Assembly: GCF_019049255.1 (NCBI RefSeq)
Contig: NZ_JAGMUJ010000084.1
Span: 210,397 to 274,396 of the forward strand
Length of the DNA: 64,000 nucleotides
From: Streptomyces sp. AC558_RSS880
GTDB taxonomy: Bacteria; Actinomycetota; Actinomycetes; Streptomycetales; Streptomycetaceae
Reading direction: 5' to 3'
Part shown: piece after piece, positions 59,956-64,000 of the stretch
Layout: every line of letters begins with the position of its first letter
How positions within the stretch are numbered: the stretch's first letter is position 1
The notes under the pieces: model-generated
What the model was told of the DNA's origin: nothing
Seen by the model: only the letters and a program-made list of their open reading frames with translations
The model's database searches: none
Program-made: the position numbers and the translations under genes

Positions 59956-61038
59956 ATGGCCCTACGACGGAGATTCGTCTCCCTGGCAGCAGTACTGGCC
60001 ACCCTCCTCGGAGGGCTCGGCCTGAGCTTCCTCTGGCAGAACGACGCACAGGCGCACGGCGTGGCGATGATGCCCGGATCACGCACCTACCTCTGCCAGC
60101 TGGACGCCGTCACCGGCACCGGCGGGCTGGACCCGACCAACCCGGCGTGCCGGAACGCGCTGAACCAGAGCGGCGCGTCGGCGCTGTACAACTGGTTCGC
60201 CGTACTCGACTCCAAGGCGGCGGGACGGGGCGCCGGCTACGTCCCGGACGGCACGCTCTGCAGCGCGGGCGACCGCTCCCCGTACGACTTCTCCGCCTAC
60301 AACGCGGCCCGCGCGGACTGGCCCCGGACGCATCTGACGTCCGGAGCGACGGTCAAGGTGAAGTACAGCAACTGGGCCGCGCACCCCGGTGACTTCCGGG
60401 TCTACCTCACCAAGCCCGGCTGGTCGCCCACATCGCAGCTGGGCTGGGACGACCTGGAGCTCATCCAGACCGTCACCAACCCGCCCCAGCAGGGCTCACC
60501 GGGCACCAACGGCGGCCACTACCACTGGGACCTGAAGCTTCCCTCCGGGCGCTCCGGCGACGCGCTGATCTTCATGCAGTGGGTGCGTTCGGACAGCCAG
60601 GAGAACTTCTTCTCCTGCTCCGACGTCGTCTTCGACGGCGGCAACGGCGAGGTGACCGGCATCCGGGGCTCGGGCGGCACGCCGACCCCGGACCCGACCC
60701 CGGACCCGACGGACCCCCCGACGCACACCGGCTCCTGCATGGCCGTCTACAACGTGGTGAACTCCTGGGACGGCGGCTTCCAGGGCTCGGTCGAGGTGAT
60801 GAACCACGGGACGTCGCCGCTCAACGGCTGGGCCGTGCAGTGGAAGCCCGGTTCCGGGACCACGATCGGCAGTGCGTGGAACGGCTCCCTGACCAAGGGG
60901 TCCGACGGCACGGTGACGGTGCGGAACGTCGATCACAACCGTGTGATCAATCCCGACGGGAGCGTGACGTTCGGCTTCACGGCCACGTCGTCGGGCAACG
61001 ACTTCCCGGTGGGAACGATCGGCTGCGTGGCACCGTAG
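59956..61038 (+). CDS. celS2: Cellulose-active lytic polysaccharide monooxygenase AA10 with CBM2 (CelS2)
   Basis: A 360-residue secreted copper oxidase. The signal peptide ends AQA, so the mature protein begins with His34 (HGVAMMPGSRTYLCQ), the first ligand of the histidine brace; the second is in YSNWAAHPGDFRVYLT. The catalytic domain (about 34-228) matches S. coelicolor CelS2 (LPMO10C) almost throughout. A PTPDPTPDPT linker and a CBM2 (SCMAVYNVVNSWDGGFQG) follow. It cleaves crystalline cellulose oxidatively and boosts CelB-type enzymes. CAGGAG is six bases before the ATG. In S. coelicolor the two genes are also neighbours. Confidence 0.96.
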   Translation: MALRRRFVSLAAVLATLLGGLGLSFLWQNDAQAHGVAMMPGSRTYLCQLDAVTGTGGLDPTNPACRNALNQSGASALYNWFAVLDSKAAGRGAGYVPDGTLCSAGDRSPYDFSAYNAARADWPRTHLTSGATVKVKYSNWAAHPGDFRVYLTKPGWSPTSQLGWDDLELIQTVTNPPQQGSPGTNGGHYHWDLKLPSGRSGDALIFMQWVRSDSQENFFSCSDVVFDGGNGEVTGIRGSGGTPTPDPTPDPTDPPTHTGSCMAVYNVVNSWDGGFQGSVEVMNHGTSPLNGWAVQWKPGSGTTIGSAWNGSLTKGSDGTVTVRNVDHNRVINPDGSVTFGFTATSSGNDFPVGTIGCVAP

Positions 61039-61048
61039 CCGGCCTCGA

Positions 61049-61087
61049 CGGGCGGCACCGGCGGAAAATCCCTACCGGTGTCGCCCG
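61049..61087 (+). terminator. Terminator after celS2
   Basis: CGGGCGGCACCGG (61049-61061) pairs with CCGGTGTCGCCCG (61075-61087) over 13 bp with one wobble, 11 bases past the stop. Confidence 0.75.
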
Positions 61088-61108
61088 GCAAGGGCCGAGA
61101 CTCCTCTC

Positions 61109-61726
61109 ATGACTGACATGGAGTCGTTCCGGGACGCGGTCACCACGTGGGCGGCCGGTGGTCCCGACGACCCCGCGCGCGAGCTGGCCGCGCGACTCGG
61201 CGTCCGGACGGTGGTGCTGCTCGAAGGGCTGAGCGACGCCGCGGCGGTCGGCGCGCTGGCCGCGGGCCGCGGCCGGGACCTGCCGGCCGAAGGTGTCTGC
61301 GTCCTGCCGATGGGCGGCGCGATGAACGTCGGGCGCTTCGCCCGCCTCCTCGGACCACCCGGGCTGGACCTGCGCCTCACGGGGCTCTGCGACGAGGGCG
61401 AACGCGGTTACTACGCCCGCGGGTGGGAGCGGGCCGGTGTGGCACGGCAGGAGTTCTTCGTCTGTGCCGCGGACCTGGAGGACGAACTCATCCGCGCGCT
61501 GGGGGTGACGCGGGTGGAAGAGCTCATACGGGCGGAGGGCGATCTGCGCCCCCTGCGGACCTTCCTGAACCAGCCCGCCCAGCGGGAACGCACCGCACAG
61601 CAGCGGTTGCGGCGCTTCCTCGGCACGAAGAAGGGCCGCAAGATCCACTACGGTCGCGTCCTCGTCGAGGCACTCCACCCCGAGCGCGTGCCCGCCCCGC
61701 TCGACGACCTGCTCACCAGCCTCTGA
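61109..61726 (+). CDS. Stand-alone TOPRIM domain protein (OLD-nuclease type)
   Basis: A 205-residue protein. The TOPRIM strand-Glu motif is VVLLEGLSDAAAVGALA (Glu39) and the acidic pair is LTGLCDEGERG (Asp95, Glu96), both in the order of OLD-family nucleases. OLD proteins normally carry an N-terminal ABC-type ATPase; it is absent here and the frame starts only 20 residues before the TOPRIM, so this is a domain-only protein. It may nick DNA or work with another ATPase. Its 3' end overlaps the convergent FAD gene by 79 bases. Confidence 0.78.
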   Translation: MTDMESFRDAVTTWAAGGPDDPARELAARLGVRTVVLLEGLSDAAAVGALAAGRGRDLPAEGVCVLPMGGAMNVGRFARLLGPPGLDLRLTGLCDEGERGYYARGWERAGVARQEFFVCAADLEDELIRALGVTRVEELIRAEGDLRPLRTFLNQPAQRERTAQQRLRRFLGTKKGRKIHYGRVLVEALHPERVPAPLDDLLTSL

Positions 61727-62877
61727 CCGGCGGGCGACGGGTCGGGGAAGGACCGGTCGCCGAACAGGACGCGGGCGGCCGCGGCCCGGCCGAGCGGCGT
61801 GCGCAGCACGGCGAACGCCGCTGTGGCCGCGGCCGGTGTCCGAAGGTGCGCCAGGCCTCTGCGCAGGGTGAGGCGGCCTCGGAACTGTGCGCGCAGGGTG
61901 GCTCCGCTGTAGTGGGCGAGGGGGTCCGCCCCGCCCGACCGCAGTGCGGCGTCGAGGACGGAGGCGGCCAACTCCGACAGTCGCAGGCACGGGTCCAGAC
62001 CGCCGGCGGTGAGCGGGGAGACCGCGCCTGCCGCGTCGCCCACGAGCAGCCCGTCGGCACAGGCGATGCGGCGCAGGACTCCGCCGACGGGTATCGGGCC
62101 CCCGCGTCGCTCCACCGACTCGGGCCGGTTCACGCCGGCCAGTCCGGGAGCCGAGGCGCTGAAGCCTTCCATGGCGCGGCGCAGTCCCCGGGGGAAGCGG
62201 TCGGCGTAGCCCGCGACCCCGACATGGGCGTGCCGCCCGTCGTTGACCACCCAGGCCAGGTACCCGGGGGCGAGCGAGGGGTCGAGGACGCAGTGGAAGG
62301 TCGGCGGTTCGCCGTTCGCGGGCACCTCGAAGACCTCTTCGGCACCGACCAGCAGCCGGCGGTTGCGGTCGAGGCCGAGGTCGCGGGCGACGCTCGAACG
62401 GGCTCCGTCCGCTCCGACGACGAAGCGCGCCCGGACCGCGGTCGGGCCGTCGCGGCCCACCAGGCGGAAGGTGTCGTCTTCCCGGCCGGCGTAGCGCGTG
62501 CCCAGTGCCAGCCGCACGCCGGCCTCGACCGCCGCCGTGGCCGCCGCCTCGTACAGCGGCGCCATGTCGCCCACCCGGAACTCGTCACGGTCACTGACCA
62601 GGCTGACGGGGAGGCGCAGGCCAGGAGGGTAGAGCACCACGCGCCGGATCGGCGGCCCGAGGTGTTCGTCGGGCAGCGGGAAGTCGTCCAGCGTCTTCCG
62701 TACGAAGATTCCCGTGGTGCGGATCGCACCGGTGAGGCCGGTCCGCCGCTCGGCCAGGAGCACGTCGTGGCCCCGCCGGGCGAGAAGTGTGGCGACGTGG
62801 AGGCCGGCCAGCCCCGCGCCGACCACCAGCACATCCGTTTCGACCGTGTCTCCGCGGGTGCGGGCTGCTGTGGGCAT
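61648..62877 (-). CDS. FAD-dependent oxidoreductase (geranylgeranyl reductase-like)
   Basis: A 409-residue flavoprotein. FAD-binding VLVVGAGLAGLHVATLLARR (GxGxxG at 20-25), the second motif FVVGADGARSSVARDLGL, and the ribityl motif LLVGDAAGAVSPLTAGGLDP place it in the geranylgeranyl reductase / PHBH group. It acts on an isoprenoid or an aromatic acceptor; which is unknown. AAGGAG sits seven bases before the ATG at 62877. The last 30 residues (GAGTRSGWSASTRTRP end) are atypical and lie over the TOPRIM gene, suggesting readthrough beyond an ancestral stop. Two ATCGAA palindromes lie upstream. Confidence 0.85.
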   Translation of the reverse strand: MPTAARTRGDTVETDVLVVGAGLAGLHVATLLARRGHDVLLAERRTGLTGAIRTTGIFVRKTLDDFPLPDEHLGPPIRRVVLYPPGLRLPVSLVSDRDEFRVGDMAPLYEAAATAAVEAGVRLALGTRYAGREDDTFRLVGRDGPTAVRARFVVGADGARSSVARDLGLDRNRRLLVGAEEVFEVPANGEPPTFHCVLDPSLAPGYLAWVVNDGRHAHVGVAGYADRFPRGLRRAMEGFSASAPGLAGVNRPESVERRGGPIPVGGVLRRIACADGLLVGDAAGAVSPLTAGGLDPCLRLSELAASVLDAALRSGGADPLAHYSGATLRAQFRGRLTLRRGLAHLRTPAAATAAFAVLRTPLGRAAAARVLFGDRSFPDPSPAGQRLVSRSSSGAGTRSGWSASTRTRP

Positions 62878-62911
62878 GGCTGTGCTCCTTCGGGCCGTCG
62901 AAGGCGAACGC

Positions 62912-62950
62912 TTCGATCGAATCACGATGGGAAATTATCGAAATTCGATA
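62912..62950. promoter_or_regulatory. Paired ATCGAA palindromes upstream of the FAD oxidoreductase
   Basis: TTCGATCGAA (62912-62921) and TATCGAAATTCGATA (62936-62950) are perfect palindromes sharing ATCGAA half-sites, in an AT-rich stretch 35-73 bases from the start codon. They look like a dimeric repressor operator; no regulator is adjacent within the window. Confidence 0.65.
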
Positions 62951-63136
62951 GGTGCGGCAAGTGGGGGGCACGCCTCGCTCCTGCGTGGCACCTCATCGGC
63001 GCCGGGTGTGAAGCGGGTGTGCACCTTGTTCGCCGGAAGGACGCAAGGGCGCGTGCGCACCCTGGCCAGGTACCGAACCGGCCTGGACACTGGGCGGGTC
63101 GGTGACCGATCGGCCGAGGCCGGAGAGGACGCGCCC

Positions 63137-64000
63137 ATGAGGTTCAGCTACGCCCTGTTACCCGACTACCCGCTGCAGGACTCGCTGGCGTCCATCAGAC
63201 TCGCCGACGAACTGGGCTTCTACGCCTGTTACGCCGCGGACGAGACCTGGCACAAGGACATGTGGCTGCTGTTCGCCGCGGCCGCCGGCCAGACGCGCAC
63301 CATCCGCCTGGGGCCCAGCGTCTCCCCCGTCACCCTGCGCGAGCCGACGCTGATCGCGCAGGCCCTGGCCACGCTCGACGAACTCTCCGACGGCCGGGCC
63401 GAGGCGGTGCTGTCCAGCGGCAACTTCGGCCTCCTGGCGCAGTACGGCATCGACTGGACCCGGACCCGGCCCCTGTCCCGCGTCAAGGAGGCGCTGCACG
63501 TGGTGCGGACGCTGCTGGACGAGGGCACCATCACCCACCGCGGCGAGTTCTACTCCTACGACGGGCTGTTCACCTTCGCCCGCCCGGTCCAGCGGCGCGT
63601 GCCCCTGAAGCTCGGGGCGATGCGGGGGCCCAGGTCCTTCGAGGCGGCCGGTGAACTGTCCGACGGATGCCACCACGCACTGAGCTACACCGCGGAGGCC
63701 TACGCGTACGCGGTCCGCCACATCAAGGCCGGGGCGGAACGGGCGGGCAAGGACTGGCGCTCCCTCGACATCGGCGCCTGGGTGGTGTTCGCCACCGGGC
63801 CCGACTCCCGGGCGGCGAAGGAGGCGGCCCGCAGCATGGTGGGCATCTACGCCTCCTCCATGCCCGAGGAGCAACTGCGCCGCAACGGTGTGGAACCCGC
63901 CGAGCTGAAACCGGTGATCGAGGCGATCGGCGCCGGCGATCTGGCACGAGGCATCGAACTCACCACACCGGAGGTCGCCGAGCGGCTGTCCGTCGCGGGC
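63137..64000 (+). CDS. LLM class flavin-dependent oxidoreductase (partial, 3' end outside window)
   Basis: 288 residues to the window edge, still open. It begins MRFSYALLPDYPLQDSLASI and has the luciferase-like barrel segments LADELGFYACYAADETWHKD, RTIRLGPSVSPVTLREPTLI, ALATLDELSDGRAEAVLSSG and VPLKLGAMRGPRSFEAAGEL. This is the F420-dependent (5,10-methylene-H4MPT reductase-like) branch of the LLM group common in actinobacteria. GGAGAGG precedes the ATG. The acceptor is unknown. Confidence 0.9.
   Translation, partial: MRFSYALLPDYPLQDSLASIRLADELGFYACYAADETWHKDMWLLFAAAAGQTRTIRLGPSVSPVTLREPTLIAQALATLDELSDGRAEAVLSSGNFGLLAQYGIDWTRTRPLSRVKEALHVVRTLLDEGTITHRGEFYSYDGLFTFARPVQRRVPLKLGAMRGPRSFEAAGELSDGCHHALSYTAEAYAYAVRHIKAGAERAGKDWRSLDIGAWVVFATGPDSRAAKEAARSMVGIYASSMPEEQLRRNGVEPAELKPVIEAIGAGDLARGIELTTPEVAERLSVAG

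Overview
The window is high-GC DNA with the signature of a Streptomyces chromosome. Codons end almost always in G or C, and several genes appear to have leaderless promoters (a -10 hexamer a few bases before ATG or GTG). The gene content fits: a SapA-like spore protein, an Rpf-type transglycosylase, a class F sortase, a SigB/F-type sigma factor, a SpoIIE-type phosphatase, and a CelB/CelS2 cellulose pair closely resembling the S. lividans and S. coelicolor proteins. About 60 genes are supported. No rRNA, tRNA or CRISPR array was seen.

Layout. 1-6.2 kb: end of an unknown gene, a GNAT enzyme, a decayed hydrolase, an MFS exporter divergent from an XRE-cupin regulator, and an alpha/beta hydrolase with a double TetR-type operator. 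6.5-12 kb: a sigma factor with a long repetitive tail coupled to a YihY-family membrane protein, then cell-envelope genes (MGDG-type glycosyltransferase, DMT permease, polysaccharide deacetylase). 12.3-18.6 kb: GAF-PAS-GAF-SpoIIE phosphatase, a TetR/NmrA divergent pair, a DmpA-type peptidase, an Rpf-like protein and DoxX. 18.7-31.5 kb: four large secreted glycosidases (GH78, two GH106-like, GH127), with LacI-type boxes upstream, forming a locus for rhamnose- and arabinose-rich plant polysaccharide.

31.5-34 kb: a gap, then an IS200/IS605-type element carrying only tnpB, which has split a small host gene in two; its omega-RNA region and guide junction can be placed. 34-36.2 kb: methyltransferase, DinB-like protein and Sir2 deacylase. 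36.2-42.1 kb: a three-gene unit of a helical-repeat protein, an HSP90-type chaperone and a large TPR-like protein. 42.1-44.3 kb: an ECF sigma unit and a sortase/substrate unit separated by a strong terminator. 44.4-50 kb: OsmC, a TetR/aldo-keto reductase pair, the SapA-like protein, and a reductase divergent from a GlxA-type regulator.

50-54.6 kb holds a trypsin-STAND NTPase-TPR protein coupled to a Trypco2-like protein and preceded by two small genes. This architecture is associated with NTP-dependent conflict systems and is the strongest candidate for an under-studied system here. 54.7-57.2 kb: DUF2809, then an ABC-F protein preceded by a 14-residue leader peptide and a hairpin, followed by a glutaredoxin remnant. 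57.3-61.1 kb: a CebR-like LacI regulator, three GGGAGCGCTCCC boxes, celB (GH12) and celS2 (AA10 LPMO). 61.1-64 kb: a stand-alone TOPRIM protein overlapping a convergent FAD oxidoreductase, then a partial flavin-dependent monooxygenase-like gene.

All family calls rest on motifs read from the translated sequence; no database search was possible.
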